Counted from the stretch's first letter, positions 9,273 through 17,370 are shown. The stretch: DNA of 64,000 nt from Pelotomaculum isophthalicicum JI (GCF_029478095.1 NZ_JAKOAV010000004.1:62001-126000), one strand, 5' to 3'. The notes: generated by a model not told the origin, from the letters alone. Numbers and translations are program-made.

Positions 9273-9788
9273 CTAGTTATCCTGTTTTGGTGCTAGAATC
9301 ATAATCATATTTTTTCCTTCTAATTTTGGCTGCCTTTCAACCGTTGAAAATTCTCCCAAGTACTCCGCCAGACGAGTAAGTAATTTCTGACCCAATTGAG
9401 TATGGACAATCTCACGTCCACGGAAGATAATGGTTGCCTTGACTTTATCGCCATCTTTTAAAAACCGGATAGCATTTTTGGCTTTTACATCAAAATCATG
9501 ATCTTCGATATTGGGCCGGAGTTTAACTTCTTTAATACTGACAATCTTCTGCTTTTTCCTGGCTTCCTTCTCCCGTTTGCTCTGCTCGTACTTATACTTG
9601 CCAATGTCCATGATCCGGCAAACCGGCGGTTTCGCAGCAGGAGCCACTTCCACAAGATCAAGTTGCCTTTCTTCGGCCAAGCGTTGAGCCTCTCTGGCAG
9701 ACATAATACCGAGTTGGGTGCCTTCGCTGTCAATCACCCTAACTTCCTTAGCCCTGATCTCCTCATTGACACGGAAATCTTTTGTGAT
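9273..9788 (-). CDS. infC: Translation initiation factor IF-3 with a probable ATC start codon
   Basis: IF-3 binds the 30S subunit, prevents premature subunit joining and rejects non-canonical start codons. Both domains are present: the N-terminal domain ([14 protein letters not shown]) and, after a lysine-rich linker near residue 80, the C-terminal domain ([36 protein letters not shown]). The nearest usual start is a TTG at 9806, but it is part of the GGGAGGT ribosome binding site itself. Ten bases after that site comes ATC, followed by Thr-Lys-Asp-Phe, which aligns with the normal IF-3 N-terminus. I therefore start at ATC (9788), giving 171 residues. A rare start codon is a known feature of infC and supports autoregulation. 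Confidence 0.93.
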   Translation of the reverse strand: MTKDFRVNEEIRAKEVRVIDSEGTQLGIMSAREAQRLAEERQLDLVEVAPAAKPPVCRIMDIGKYKYEQSKREKEARKKQKIVSIKEVKLRPNIEDHDFDVKAKNAIRFLKDGDKVKATIIFRGREIVHTQLGQKLLTRLAEYLGEFSTVERQPKLEGKNMIMILAPKQDN

Positions 9789-9842
9789 AGCGTGTTCACC
9801 TCCCAATAAAAATAAAAAACGATAACTAAGACTATTTTAAAT

Positions 9843-9955
9843 AAAAAAGCGGGCGTAATCCCACCCGCTAAAAGCTAATCATTTCTCAAGAAACCTAATG
9901 GACAGCGTTTTCTAAAACGCGTCATAAGGTGAGAAGCGGATGGCTTCTACTTTTA
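9843..9955 (-). promoter_or_regulatory. L20 leader (ribosomal autoregulatory leader of infC-rpmI-rplT)
   Basis: The untranslated leader of infC carries, on the minus strand, an AGAAGC...GCTTCT helix, a GTCCATTAGG stretch, and then a terminator with AGCGGG/CCCGCT arms (9848-9853 and 9864-9869) followed by six Ts. This order fits the Firmicutes L20 leader, in which excess L20 binds the leader and causes premature termination. The assignment is by recalled consensus and position. Confidence 0.82.
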
Positions 9956-9978
9956 AATATTTGTCATTTAATGGCTGT

Positions 9979-10007
9979 ATTATAACATATCACATTTACC
10001 AAGTCAA
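9979..10007 (-). promoter_or_regulatory. Sigma-A promoter of infC-rpmI-rplT
   Basis: Minus strand: TTGACT (10007-10002), 17-bp spacer, TATAAT (9984-9979). A near-consensus promoter directly before the L20 leader. Confidence 0.88.
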
Positions 10008-10023
10008 TAAAAGCTTACAGACG

Positions 10024-10257
10024 TTAATCTTGACCTTCAATCGATCCCAGGCCGTGGGAGTAAAAATGCTCCCGCAGGTGATATATCATTTTTTCAGAGA
10101 CGTCAAACTCCGCAGCTATCTCAACGTCTGTTTTATCTTCTTTAAGATCTTCAATAAATCGATCAAAGTCCACTCCGACTTCACCCGTCATTTCTTTAAG
10201 ACTGGGCTCACTGCTCCAGGGGACACGGCTTTCTGTGACAAAGTCCATGTTGTCCAT
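10024..10257 (-). CDS. Small helix-turn-helix protein of unknown function
   Basis: A 77-residue acidic protein. The C-terminal half (about residues 43-66, DVEIAAEFDVSEKMIYHLREHF) has the spacing of a helix-turn-helix, like the DNA-binding part of small regulators. The N-terminal half has no motif I know. It starts at ATG with GGGGTG upstream and lies 49 bp after cobC, just before the infC promoter. A transcriptional or RNA-binding role is inference; it could be a Peptococcaceae-specific gene. Confidence 0.6.
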   Translation of the reverse strand: MDNMDFVTESRVPWSSEPSLKEMTGEVGVDFDRFIEDLKEDKTDVEIAAEFDVSEKMIYHLREHFYSHGLGSIEGQD

Positions 10258-10306
10258 TTATTCACCCCGTTTTTTCAGTATTCTACCCAGCATCGGTCAG
10301 TTTAAA

Positions 10307-10939
10307 TCAACCATTACAGCATTTTAGCGTTGTTAAATGGCTGCAATCATTTAATAACTTCAATATACCTTTTTCCCATTGCGGGAAATCAATCAGATTC
10401 AAACAGGCATTATCCAAGAATAGACGCCATTGCTCGTTAAGGTTAATCCCCAGCACACTACAGATAATAGCGCGAATCGCCCCTCCATGAGCCACTACTA
10501 GAACTTTTTCACCATCATGCTTTTTAATAATCTTTTTCACTTCGTTTACACAACGCTCCGCCATTTCTGACAGATTTTCCCCTTGAGGTATGCGTGTATC
10601 CAGAGGTCTGTTCCACCAACTCTTTATTTGTCCGGGATATGCCTCCTCAATTTCCTTCACGGTCATACCTTCCCAGACACCAAAATTCAGCTCTCTTAAT
10701 GCTGGAGTTGTAATTACATCCATACCATGTGGTTGTGCGATAATCCTTGCTGTTTCATAAGCCCTGGTTAAATCGCTGCTATAAAAACAATGGATTTTAT
10801 CACTGGCCAGGCGTTGAGACAACATCCCCGCCTGCTCGCGCCCCCGGTCAGATAGCAAGACATCTGAGTGGCCCTGTATTTTCATTATGGTATTCCATGA
10901 TGTTTCCCCGTGCCGCACAAAATAAATCCGGCAAGTCAT
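10307..10939 (-). CDS. cobC: Histidine phosphatase family protein, probable alpha-ribazole phosphatase
   Basis: A phosphoglycerate-mutase-like phosphatase. The catalytic RHGE motif is at residues 8-11 (FVRHGETSWN), the second arginine in YSSDLTRAYETA, and the second catalytic histidine in VVAHGGAIRAI. Genes of this family beside cobS and cobU usually encode CobC, which removes the phosphate from alpha-ribazole-5-phosphate or adenosylcobalamin-5-phosphate. That substrate assignment is from context only. The ATG at 10939 has GGAGGGAG upstream and starts right at the fold; an ATG 21 bases further up lacks a ribosome binding site. Confidence 0.85.
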   Translation of the reverse strand: MTCRIYFVRHGETSWNTIMKIQGHSDVLLSDRGREQAGMLSQRLASDKIHCFYSSDLTRAYETARIIAQPHGMDVITTPALRELNFGVWEGMTVKEIEEAYPGQIKSWWNRPLDTRIPQGENLSEMAERCVNEVKKIIKKHDGEKVLVVAHGGAIRAIICSVLGINLNEQWRLFLDNACLNLIDFPQWEKGILKLLNDCSHLTTLKCCNG

Positions 10940-11041
10940 TAATCTCCCTCCAGTATTCATTCCAGAAGAACCTGGATTTATTGCTAGGTTCCAGATATAT
11001 ACTATAAATAATTAACGTCTATATCTGTACCTTTCTTTTAT

Positions 11042-11069
11042 TCTGACTCCTGAATTCTGACTCCTGCAG
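11042..11069. repeat. Short heptanucleotide repeat
   Basis: CTGACTC CTGAATT CTGACTC CTGCAGT between cobC and cobS. The first three heptads are the same, in the same order, as at 820-840. Confidence 0.65.
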
Positions 11070-11080
11070 TTACGATACTA

Positions 11081-11827
11081 TTAAACTCTATTTATATTGA
11101 GCACCGGATATACTGCCAACAACAGCGTTACTTCCATTGCTTCATTGATAAAACCATATATATCCCCTGTAAGCCCACCTAACTTTTTCGTTATCAACAA
11201 GCCGGCCAGGCAGGTGAGCACAACACAAACCAGGATAAGCCAGAAACCTTGTACTCTAAATAAAACCCCCGTTATTGCAACCGCTATTAAAGTAGACACA
11301 GACAACTCTTTGGTTCCTGTATAAATCGCATATATTTTCCCCAAACCTTCCGGTCTGGCATAGGGAAACAATGTAATGGCAAATGTCATGGCCCAGCGGC
11401 TTAAAGACGGTACAATCAGTAAAATCCTTGTCAGTTCAGTGCCGGTTAGACCAAGCCATAAGTTGTATTTCAAAAGCAACAGGCACACAACCCCGACAAC
11501 ACCAAAAGCGCCTACCCTGCTATCATGCATAATATCCAATTTTCTTTCTCTTGACCGACCGCTAAATAAACCGTCAATACTATCCATAAAGCCGTCCAGG
11601 TGCACTCCGCCAGTCAAAACAACCATTCCTACGACAAGCAGCGCCGCCTCGACATTAACAGGGAAAAGCAACCTTACCGCCCAGTCTAAAACAGCCATGA
11701 GCGCGCCAAGGGTAAGTCCCACCAGTGGGAAAAACGCTGTTGACTTACCACAAGCGACTTCATCAAATTTTATGGTGGGTAAAGGCAATCTGGTAAGTTG
11801 ATAAAAAGCAAACAGGATACTTTTCAA
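11081..11827 (-). CDS. cobS: Adenosylcobinamide-GDP ribazoletransferase (cobalamin synthase)
   Basis: An integral membrane enzyme that joins adenosylcobinamide-GDP with alpha-ribazole(-phosphate), the last joining step of cobalamin synthesis. The 248-residue protein is almost entirely hydrophobic, with the family motifs LTRLPLP near the N-terminus, GGVHLDGFMDSIDGLFSGR near residue 80 and the following DSRVGAFGVV. The start is TTG with AGGGAGAC upstream. It follows cobU by 21 bp and precedes cobC; together the three genes cover much of nucleotide-loop assembly. CobT is not in the window. Confidence 0.94.
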   Translation of the reverse strand: MKSILFAFYQLTRLPLPTIKFDEVACGKSTAFFPLVGLTLGALMAVLDWAVRLLFPVNVEAALLVVGMVVLTGGVHLDGFMDSIDGLFSGRSRERKLDIMHDSRVGAFGVVGVVCLLLLKYNLWLGLTGTELTRILLIVPSLSRWAMTFAITLFPYARPEGLGKIYAIYTGTKELSVSTLIAVAITGVLFRVQGFWLILVCVVLTCLAGLLITKKLGGLTGDIYGFINEAMEVTLLLAVYPVLNINRV

Positions 11828-11848
11828 ATTATGTCTCCCTAAGCTCTT

Positions 11849-12430
11849 TCAAATATCAAACACAGAATCGTTCCGGGCAATAGATTTAAGTTCCAGGGGA
11901 AGCCCGGCGATTACAAGATAGACACGGTCAGCTTTGCTGGCTAAAACCTGATTGACTTTGCCTGCCAGATCCCTAAAGGACCTGCCCAAAGACGATTCCG
12001 GGACAACACCCATCCCTACTTCATTTGAAACAACTACTAGATGTGCTCCTGACTCAACAACATCAGCAATTCCGGCAGCTTGCTCCATGATAAACAATTC
12101 TTTTTTTGACTTCGTTGTTCCCGGCTCAGGTAATTGGTCATCCAGTAGAATATTAGTTAACCATAAAGTCAGACAGTCCAGCAGAAATACATCGCCTTTA
12201 CAGCCACTTAACATTACCTCAATTACATTTTTCTGTTCCTCAACAGTTATCCAGTCTTTAGGCCTAAAGGCCTGATGCAGCCGGATTCGTTCGGCCATTT
12301 CATCATCAAGCGATGCCGCGGTTGCAATATAAGTTATCTTGCTGCCTAAACCAATAGCTACCTTCTCGGCAAACTTGCTTTTACCGCTCCTAGCGCCGCC
12401 GATTATCAAGATTAGCTTGCCTTTCATCAT
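11849..12430 (-). CDS. cobU: Bifunctional adenosylcobinamide kinase / adenosylcobinamide-phosphate guanylyltransferase
   Basis: Phosphorylates adenosylcobinamide and transfers GMP to it, giving adenosylcobinamide-GDP for CobS. The P-loop GGARSGKSKFAE is at residues 10-21. The conserved RIRLHQAFRPKDWITVEE region carries the guanylylated histidine region of the family, followed by DCLTLWLTN and VVSNEVGMGVVP. At 193 residues it is slightly longer than enterobacterial CobU. It is first of the cobU-cobS-cobC run. No B12 riboswitch was recognised upstream, only a hairpin. Confidence 0.94.
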   Translation of the reverse strand: MMKGKLILIIGGARSGKSKFAEKVAIGLGSKITYIATAASLDDEMAERIRLHQAFRPKDWITVEEQKNVIEVMLSGCKGDVFLLDCLTLWLTNILLDDQLPEPGTTKSKKELFIMEQAAGIADVVESGAHLVVVSNEVGMGVVPESSLGRSFRDLAGKVNQVLASKADRVYLVIAGLPLELKSIARNDSVFDI

Positions 12431-12454
12431 TTTTCACCAATTAGTAATAATAAA

Positions 12455-12477
12455 CCCCGTGCCCACCTGGCCGGGGG
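12455..12477 (-). terminator. GC-rich hairpin between the DUF3842 gene and cobU
   Basis: On the minus strand CCCCGGCC pairs with GGC-A-CGGGG around an AGGT-containing loop, giving about 8 bp with one bulged A, followed by a T/A-rich stretch (TTTATTATTACT). A weak terminator or attenuator in front of the cob genes. Confidence 0.5.
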
Positions 12478-12510
12478 AAGACTATCTGATTGCATATCCC
12501 GTGAAATTTA

Positions 12511-12924
12511 CTAGCGCTCAATGATTTCTTTAACTTTTATTATTAATTCTTCGATCAAATGCGGCAGTGGTTCTGACTTTAGCCCCACTATGTCGACACC
12601 TGCCCTGGTTAACGGTAATAAGATCTTTCTGGCAGGGCTGGAGGCAATCGCCTCAGCCATTTTTGGCGTTAATTCACCCTGCATGGAATTGGCGAATAAA
12701 ATACTAATTGATCCAACAATTAGATCAACTCTTCCAGTGTTAAAAACTACGGCATTTTCACCGGTCGCGCCTTCATTCGCGCCTGCGCGCAACATTACTG
12801 AAGTAGCCAAAGCATTGGTTCCCAGCGCCAAGAGATCTACTTCTTCCGGCAAATCCCTTCGCAGCCTTTCGGTTATATGTTTACCTATACCGCCGCCCTG
12901 CCCGTCAATAACCGCAATTCGCAT
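12511..12924 (-). CDS. DUF3842 family protein
   Basis: A 137-residue protein of unknown biochemical function conserved in clostridia. It opens with a Rossmann-like IAVIDGQGGGIGKHI glycine loop, then carries LLALGTNALATSVMLRAGAN and TGRVDLIVGSISILFANSMQGE, all hallmarks of DUF3842. The ATG at 12924 has GGTGGTGG before it. In this group the family often lies near cobalamin genes, as here, which suggests but does not show a link to corrinoid or nucleotide metabolism. Confidence 0.85.
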   Translation of the reverse strand: MRIAVIDGQGGGIGKHITERLRRDLPEEVDLLALGTNALATSVMLRAGANEGATGENAVVFNTGRVDLIVGSISILFANSMQGELTPKMAEAIASSPARKILLPLTRAGVDIVGLKSEPLPHLIEELIIKVKEIIER

Positions 12925-12975
12925 AATCCACCACCAATAAAAAATCATATTGAATTATACCACATTTAGACAGAA

Positions 12976-13005
12976 AATAAAGACCCTTCGGGTCTTAGTT
13001 TTTTA
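12976..13005 (-). terminator. Bidirectional intrinsic terminator
   Basis: Stem AAGACCC/GGGTCTT (12980-12986 and 12990-12996) with a 3-nt loop. It is flanked by TTTATTTTC on the minus strand and by a T-run on the plus strand. It closes the coiled-coil gene transcript. Confidence 0.75.
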
Positions 13006-13082
13006 CCGTTATGAATGTTAAAATACGATAACTAACAAATATTAACATACTGTGTGTAAAATTGTGGATATGTTATTAATTT

Positions 13083-13370
13083 CTATTTTAACATGGCCGT
13101 TGCAAGTTCACCGGAGCTCATTTTCCCTAATTTTGACTCCAATTCAACAATCCGTAAATTTTTATCAAGCAAACGCCTTGCATAGCGGCAATTATCCCGG
13201 TGAAGCCTGTGGTTTTCCTTCTCCAATTTGTTAAGGAAACCGGTTCTTTCCCTTTCAGTTCTTTCGATTAAATTCATTAACACTCTCCGGCTAAGCCGGA
13301 GTTGCTCAACTTTTTCCTCCAACTCCATTATCCTTCGCCTCAAGTAACAAACATCAACATTATCTTCCAA
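13083..13370 (-). CDS. Small coiled-coil protein of unknown function
   Basis: A 95-residue, highly charged protein predicted to be nearly all helix, with heptad-spaced leucines and isoleucines through residues 10-80 (for example RRIMELEEKVEQLRLSRRVL). No signal peptide, membrane segment or known domain is visible. The start is TTG, with AAGGTGG seven bases upstream. It is a single-gene unit, with a terminator downstream and the PHP gene 90 bp upstream. A structural or adaptor role is possible but not supported by any motif. Confidence 0.6.
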   Translation of the reverse strand: MEDNVDVCYLRRRIMELEEKVEQLRLSRRVLMNLIERTERERTGFLNKLEKENHRLHRDNCRYARRLLDKNLRIVELESKLGKMSSGELATAMLK

Positions 13371-13460
13371 TGCAACACCACCTTACCAGAATTCCAATGC
13401 TAGTATATGCATGGGAAGTATTAAATAGACATTATGACCATGCTGCGCTGTTCTAAAGGA

Positions 13461-14279
13461 TTAGGTACCTTTTCTATTTTTCATTTCCTGAAGCACGGCA
13501 TAAGATACTGTAACCATTCCAAGACCTTGACCCTCTTTATGACCTACACCGTGGTAATCTGACCCGCCCGTTATAATCAGATTATATTCTTCACCCAACT
13601 TTCGATAGTATTCAGATAATTCCCTCGAGTGCGAAGGGTGATATGCTTCTATACCGATTAAACCCTTTTGGACCAGCTCCAGTATTGATTTGCTGGAATA
13701 ACTAAGTCCGGGATGGGCTAAAACAGGTAAGCCATTAGCTTTCCGGATTAGTTGAACAGCTTCAGCCGGCTCTATCTTATAACGTGGAACATATGCTGGA
13801 CATCCTTTGCCGATGAATTTATCAAACGCCTCCGCCAAATCATTAACTACACCTGCTTCAACCATTGCCGCAGCTAAATGTGGACGTCCAACCGAACCAG
13901 TTCCTGAAAAGGCCATTACTCTATCCATCACAACCGGTAAACCCAGTTTCTGCAGCTTTCCAACCATTTGCTCAACGCGCTTTAATCTGTAGCTGCGAAA
14001 CAACGAAATTGTTTTTAGAAATTCCTTATCAGTAATGTCCAGCAAATAACCAAGAATGTGTATTTCTTCCTCATTTGACTCTGTACTTAACTCAATGCCG
14101 GGGATAACTTCTATCCCAAAAACATGACCAGCTTCCATCGCTGGTTTAATACCTTCCACCGTATCATGATCTGTAATCGCAATCGCCTCTAGACCGATTT
14201 CTTTGGCACGGGCTACTACCTCCACGGGGCTGTCCGTGCCATCCGAGGCACTCGTATGTACATGCATATCCACTGGCAC
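13461..14279 (-). CDS. PHP domain phosphoesterase (RNase AM / nucleoside 3',5'-bisphosphate phosphatase-like)
   Basis: A stand-alone PHP-family metal-dependent phosphoesterase of 272 residues. The metal ligands are clear: DMHVHTSASDGTDSP (residues 4-18), AITDHDTVEG, GIELSTE, HILGYLLD, LAHPG and GGSDYHG. Family members hydrolyse nucleoside 3',5'-bisphosphates and 5' ends of short RNAs, but the substrate here is not shown by sequence. Translation starts at GTG with AGGTGA upstream. It is unrelated in operon structure to its neighbours and is flanked upstream by heptanucleotide repeats. Confidence 0.88.
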   Translation of the reverse strand: MPVDMHVHTSASDGTDSPVEVVARAKEIGLEAIAITDHDTVEGIKPAMEAGHVFGIEVIPGIELSTESNEEEIHILGYLLDITDKEFLKTISLFRSYRLKRVEQMVGKLQKLGLPVVMDRVMAFSGTGSVGRPHLAAAMVEAGVVNDLAEAFDKFIGKGCPAYVPRYKIEPAEAVQLIRKANGLPVLAHPGLSYSSKSILELVQKGLIGIEAYHPSHSRELSEYYRKLGEEYNLIITGGSDYHGVGHKEGQGLGMVTVSYAVLQEMKNRKGT

Positions 14280-14301
14280 AATTATTCACCTGCTTTTCAG
14301 G

Positions 14302-14394
14302 TATTCAGAACCCGGAAGTCAGAATTCAGCATATTTCGGGAGCATAAACCATTCTCTTATTCTGACTCCTGATTACTGACTACTGACTCCTATT
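14302..14394. repeat. Heptanucleotide repeats in inverted arrangement
   Basis: Reverse-orientation heptads (TATTCAG, AAGTCAG, AATTCAG) at 14302-14329 face forward heptads (CTGACTC, CTGATTA, CTGACTA, CTGACTC) at 14360-14394. The two halves could pair imperfectly. This lies between the PHP and dipeptidase genes. Confidence 0.6.
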
Positions 14395-15373
14395 TAATTA
14401 CCTGCCGGATTACCCTGATGAAGTTGCCACCGAGCACCTTTTTAATAACAAATTCATTATATCCCCGTTCTAATAAACCCGCTGTTATCACCGGCAAGCA
14501 CGAGCAATCAACTAATCCTGCCGGTAATTCCTCCGTGCCGTCAAAATCCGAGCCGATCCCCACACAGTCCGGCCCGCCAACCGCGATAACATGTTCAATA
14601 TGATCAAGAACATCATCTACTGAAGGGTTCTCGCCACCAAGAAAGTCAGGAACGAAAGTAACCCCCATTACCCCCCCATGCCCTGCGAGAGCTTTGATTT
14701 GCTCATCAGTTAAATTCCGGGGGTGGTCGCAAAGTGCCCTGCAGTTAGAATGAGAAGCAATTACCGGCTGCCGTGACGTTTTTATGACATCCCAAAAACC
14801 TTGTTCAGACAGGTGGGACACATCAACCAGCAAACCCAGTTCATTCATTTCTTCCACAACCGCTGTTCCAAACTCTGTCAATCCCTCTTCTGGACAATCT
14901 TCTCCAACACCGGTACCCAATTCATTACGCCCATTCCAGGTCAGGGTAATGCTGCGAACCCCCAACCTGTAAAAAACACGTAAAACTCCAAGACTCCCTG
15001 CCAGGGCCTCGCCTCCCTCAATAGAAAGGAAGGCGGCAATCTTACCGGACATTATTGCCTGATCAATTTCACCAATACTTTTTACATGTGAGATTACATC
15101 ATTATTGTTTTCCATCTCCCGATGAAATAAATCAATTAGTTCTAACGCTCGCTTGGTTGCCACATTTTTGTATTCCGGAGCAATAAACGCGGCAAAGAAC
15201 TGAACATTTACCTTCCCAACTTTCAGACGAGGCAGATCAATGTGACCAAGGCCCGAACAACCGGCGAGCGGCCTACCCTCATCAAGCATGGCGGTAAGCG
15301 CATCGCAATGGGTATCCAACACGATACTTTCATTATGTAAAGCTTCAGCTTTTTTATTAATTATTTTTTCCAA
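14390..15373 (-). CDS. Membrane-dipeptidase-like peptidase, family M19
   Basis: A zinc dipeptidase of the renal dipeptidase family, about 327 residues. Metal ligands are visible in DTHCDALTAM (HxD), in SIEGGEAL (bridging Glu), and in VDVSHLSEQGFWD, SHSNCRALCDHPRNLTD and GIGSDFDGTE. The frame is open to 15487, but that extension overlaps the spoVS terminator. The TTG at 15373 has TTGGAGGAAGAA upstream and starts just before the conserved domain, so I use it. No signal peptide is seen, so it is probably cytoplasmic. In spore formers such enzymes are often found near spoVS. Confidence 0.9.
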   Translation of the reverse strand: MEKIINKKAEALHNESIVLDTHCDALTAMLDEGRPLAGCSGLGHIDLPRLKVGKVNVQFFAAFIAPEYKNVATKRALELIDLFHREMENNNDVISHVKSIGEIDQAIMSGKIAAFLSIEGGEALAGSLGVLRVFYRLGVRSITLTWNGRNELGTGVGEDCPEEGLTEFGTAVVEEMNELGLLVDVSHLSEQGFWDVIKTSRQPVIASHSNCRALCDHPRNLTDEQIKALAGHGGVMGVTFVPDFLGGENPSVDDVLDHIEHVIAVGGPDCVGIGSDFDGTEELPAGLVDCSCLPVITAGLLERGYNEFVIKKVLGGNFIRVIRQVIK

Positions 15374-15401
15374 AATTCTTCCTCCAAGAACTAATTCGCT
15401 T

Positions 15402-15442
15402 AACAATAAAAAACCCTGTTTATAGATAATAAATAAACAGGA
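15402..15442 (-). terminator. Intrinsic terminator after spoVS
   Basis: Perfect 9-bp stem CCTGTTTAT/ATAAACAGG (15415-15423 and 15433-15441) followed on the minus strand by GTTTTTTATT. It separates spoVS from the dipeptidase gene. Confidence 0.88.
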
Positions 15443-15470
15443 TCTAACCAACCAGATGTAAATATAATAT

Positions 15471-15731
15471 TTATCTCGGTTCAACAATTAATTTAATGGC
15501 AGTTCTCTCTTCCCCGTCAATAATGATATCAGTAAACGCAGGTATACAAATTAAGTCAACACCACTGGGAGCTACAAATCCTCTGGCTATCGCTACAGCT
15601 TTAACTGCCTGGTTTAGCGCGCCTGCTCCGATTGCCTGCATTTCGGCACAACCCCGCTCCCGAAGCACACCAGCCAGGGCACCGGCAACAGAATTTGGAT
15701 TAGATTTTGCTGAAACTTTTAAGACATCCAT
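15471..15731 (-). CDS. spoVS: Stage V sporulation protein S
   Basis: A small Alba-like protein that affects asymmetric septation and spore coat or cortex formation; widespread in spore formers and some relatives. The 86 residues match SpoVS closely from MDVLKVSAKSNPNSVAGALAG through GAGALNQAVKAVAIARGFVAP to the C-terminal EERTAIKLIVEPR. A strong GAAGGAGG site precedes the ATG. It is followed by its own terminator and is preceded by ymdB 148 bp upstream. Confidence 0.96.
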   Translation of the reverse strand: MDVLKVSAKSNPNSVAGALAGVLRERGCAEMQAIGAGALNQAVKAVAIARGFVAPSGVDLICIPAFTDIIIDGEERTAIKLIVEPR

Positions 15732-15878
15732 TTAGCTACCTCCTTCATTACCATATATATATAAATATGCTGCAATGATTTGTCACCCTGAACTTCCTGT
15801 ATAAAAAATATATTCGCGAGCAGTTGGAAAATACCTCTTTACTTAATGAAAAATGTTTAATTAAAAACAAAAGCTAGG

Positions 15879-16658
15879 TTACTCATAGTTTTGAATCCTA
15901 CTAATCGACACTGCTTCTCCTGTAATTTCATCAATTTCAATAATTACACCGTTAAACTGGAAAAGACCGGACGCGACCTCAAATTTTAAGGGGATTTGGG
16001 TTATGAAACGTTTAATTACAATCTCCTTCTTAGCGCCGATCACTGATTCACAAGGACCGGTCATACCTAAATCAGTAATATAAGCAGTGCCCCCCGGCAG
16101 GATACGTTCGTCAGCAGTCTGTACATGCGTGTGAGTACCGCACACCGCAGAAACCCGCCCGGCAAGATACCACCCCATAGCAATTTTTTCCGAGGTTGCC
16201 TCGGCATGAAAATCCACAACTATTACTTTTGCTTTATCCGACAAGTTTTTTAACAACTCATCCACCTTACGGAAAGGACAGTCAATCGCTTGCATAAAAG
16301 CCCTGCCGGAGAGGTTTATTACTGCTACTTTTACCTTCCGTCTTGTTTCATAAATATTAACGCCGTTACCCGGAGTGCCGGGCGGGTAATTTGCCGGCCG
16401 CACTATTCGTTTTTCATGGTTAATGTATTCTAAAGCCTCTTTTTTGTTCCAGACATGATTACCCATTGTGAGGACATCTACCCCGGCAGAAAATAATTCC
16501 TGGGCAGTTTCTCTAGAGATGCCGTTACCACCAGCGGCGTTTTCACCGTTCGCAATAACCATATCCAATTCATGTTCATGTTTCAATTCGGTTAAGTTAA
16601 CCTGCACAGCTGTTCTGCCAGGGCGCCCGACAACATCGCCGATCATCAACAAACGCAC
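15879..16658 (-). CDS. ymdB: YmdB-type metallophosphoesterase (TIGR00282 family)
   Basis: A calcineurin-like phosphoesterase; the Bacillus homologue hydrolyses 2',3'-cyclic nucleotides and influences biofilm and sporulation decisions, probably through RNase Y. The dimetal site is intact: GDVVGRPGR, NGENAAGGNGI, GNHVWN, DFHAEATSEK and GTHTHVQTAD. Length is 259 residues. It starts at GTG with AAAGGAGG upstream. As in other Firmicutes it lies downstream of rny, but here one unknown gene separates them. Confidence 0.92.
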   Translation of the reverse strand: MRLLMIGDVVGRPGRTAVQVNLTELKHEHELDMVIANGENAAGGNGISRETAQELFSAGVDVLTMGNHVWNKKEALEYINHEKRIVRPANYPPGTPGNGVNIYETRRKVKVAVINLSGRAFMQAIDCPFRKVDELLKNLSDKAKVIVVDFHAEATSEKIAMGWYLAGRVSAVCGTHTHVQTADERILPGGTAYITDLGMTGPCESVIGAKKEIVIKRFITQIPLKFEVASGLFQFNGVIIEIDEITGEAVSISRIQNYE

Positions 16659-16673
16659 GTTTTTGACCCTCCT

Positions 16674-17204
16674 TTATTTGTCGAACACCAATACCTTGCC
16701 TTCCTCGCGAAAAGCAAACAGGTACTTGTCTTGACTGGTGCCTTTCATCCTCTCAAGCATATGCCCGATCATTTCTTCCTGAGCAACGATTTCTTCTTCG
16801 ATATAATAATCGTATCCTTCAGTTACAAGATTATTATTAAAATATTGACGAAATAATTCCACGATCAATGTTATTTCTTCCTGAACCAGGGTATTTACAT
16901 CACGCTGCACTTCTATAATAGTAAGATTATCACAGATCTGACTATTCAATAAAATAACATTATTATCCTTGCCTTCCAGCAAGTTGTATACTTCTATACT
17001 ACTCAGCAGCCTTGCTTTTAAATCATTCAATTCATTATCAATTAAAACCTTAGAATACATAAAAGTAAATCTTAACAACTGTTTCTCAGGGTCGAAGTTT
17101 ATAGCAGCCACTTCCGGGTAACAGACTAAAATTGAAATTAACAACCCGACACTGCTGTTAACATCGTTATTTTTACCTTTATAGCAAACTCCCAAAAAAG
17201 TCAC
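16674..17204 (-). CDS. Hypothetical protein between rny and ymdB
   Basis: A 176-residue acidic protein without signal peptide or membrane segment. The first half (VGLLISILVCYPEVAAINFDPEKQ and following) looks like an alternating alpha/beta fold; the second half is helical and acidic (YDYYIEEEIVAQEEMIGHML). I do not recognise the family. The frame begins at GTG (17204), but GGGAAGGTGA overlaps that codon, so the TTG three codons later (17195) may be the true start. The stop is 15 bp before ymdB, so the two are probably co-transcribed. Confidence 0.7.
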   Translation of the reverse strand: MTFLGVCYKGKNNDVNSSVGLLISILVCYPEVAAINFDPEKQLLRFTFMYSKVLIDNELNDLKARLLSSIEVYNLLEGKDNNVILLNSQICDNLTIIEVQRDVNTLVQEEITLIVELFRQYFNNNLVTEGYDYYIEEEIVAQEEMIGHMLERMKGTSQDKYLFAFREEGKVLVFDK

Positions 17205-17284
17205 CTTCCCTAAAATACCTACTAAAACATGTATAGATTCTGTTTCCTATAAAGGATTCCTGCTTTTTTTCAATCAAAGCGTCT

Positions 17285-17329
17285 AAAAAATATTTTCCAA
17301 AGAACAATTTGGCGACGAAAATATTTTTT
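17285..17329. repeat. A/T-rich inverted repeat upstream of the hypothetical gene
   Basis: 13-bp perfect arms AAAAAATATTTTC (17285-17297) and its complement (17317-17329) around a 19-nt loop. It lies between the rny terminator and the start of the 176-residue gene; operator or hairpin, function unknown. Confidence 0.5.
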
Positions 17330-17335
17330 TCAAGG

Positions 17336-17370
17336 AATAAAAAACGGCCCTTTGTAGAGCCGTTTTTTAT
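17336..17370 (-). terminator. Intrinsic terminator of rny
   Basis: Stem AACGGC/GCCGTT (17343-17348 and 17359-17364) with T-runs on both strands, directly after the rny stop codon. Confidence 0.85.

Noticed and set aside
10024-10257. Treating the small HTH gene as part of the infC leader
   Set aside because: The infC promoter at 9979-10007 lies downstream of this gene's stop, so the gene is outside the leader.
12430-12960. Possible cobalamin riboswitch before cobU or the DUF3842 gene
   Set aside because: The hairpin near 12455 and the GGTGGGCA stretch do not make up a B12 box with its conserved GCCACTG and core helices.
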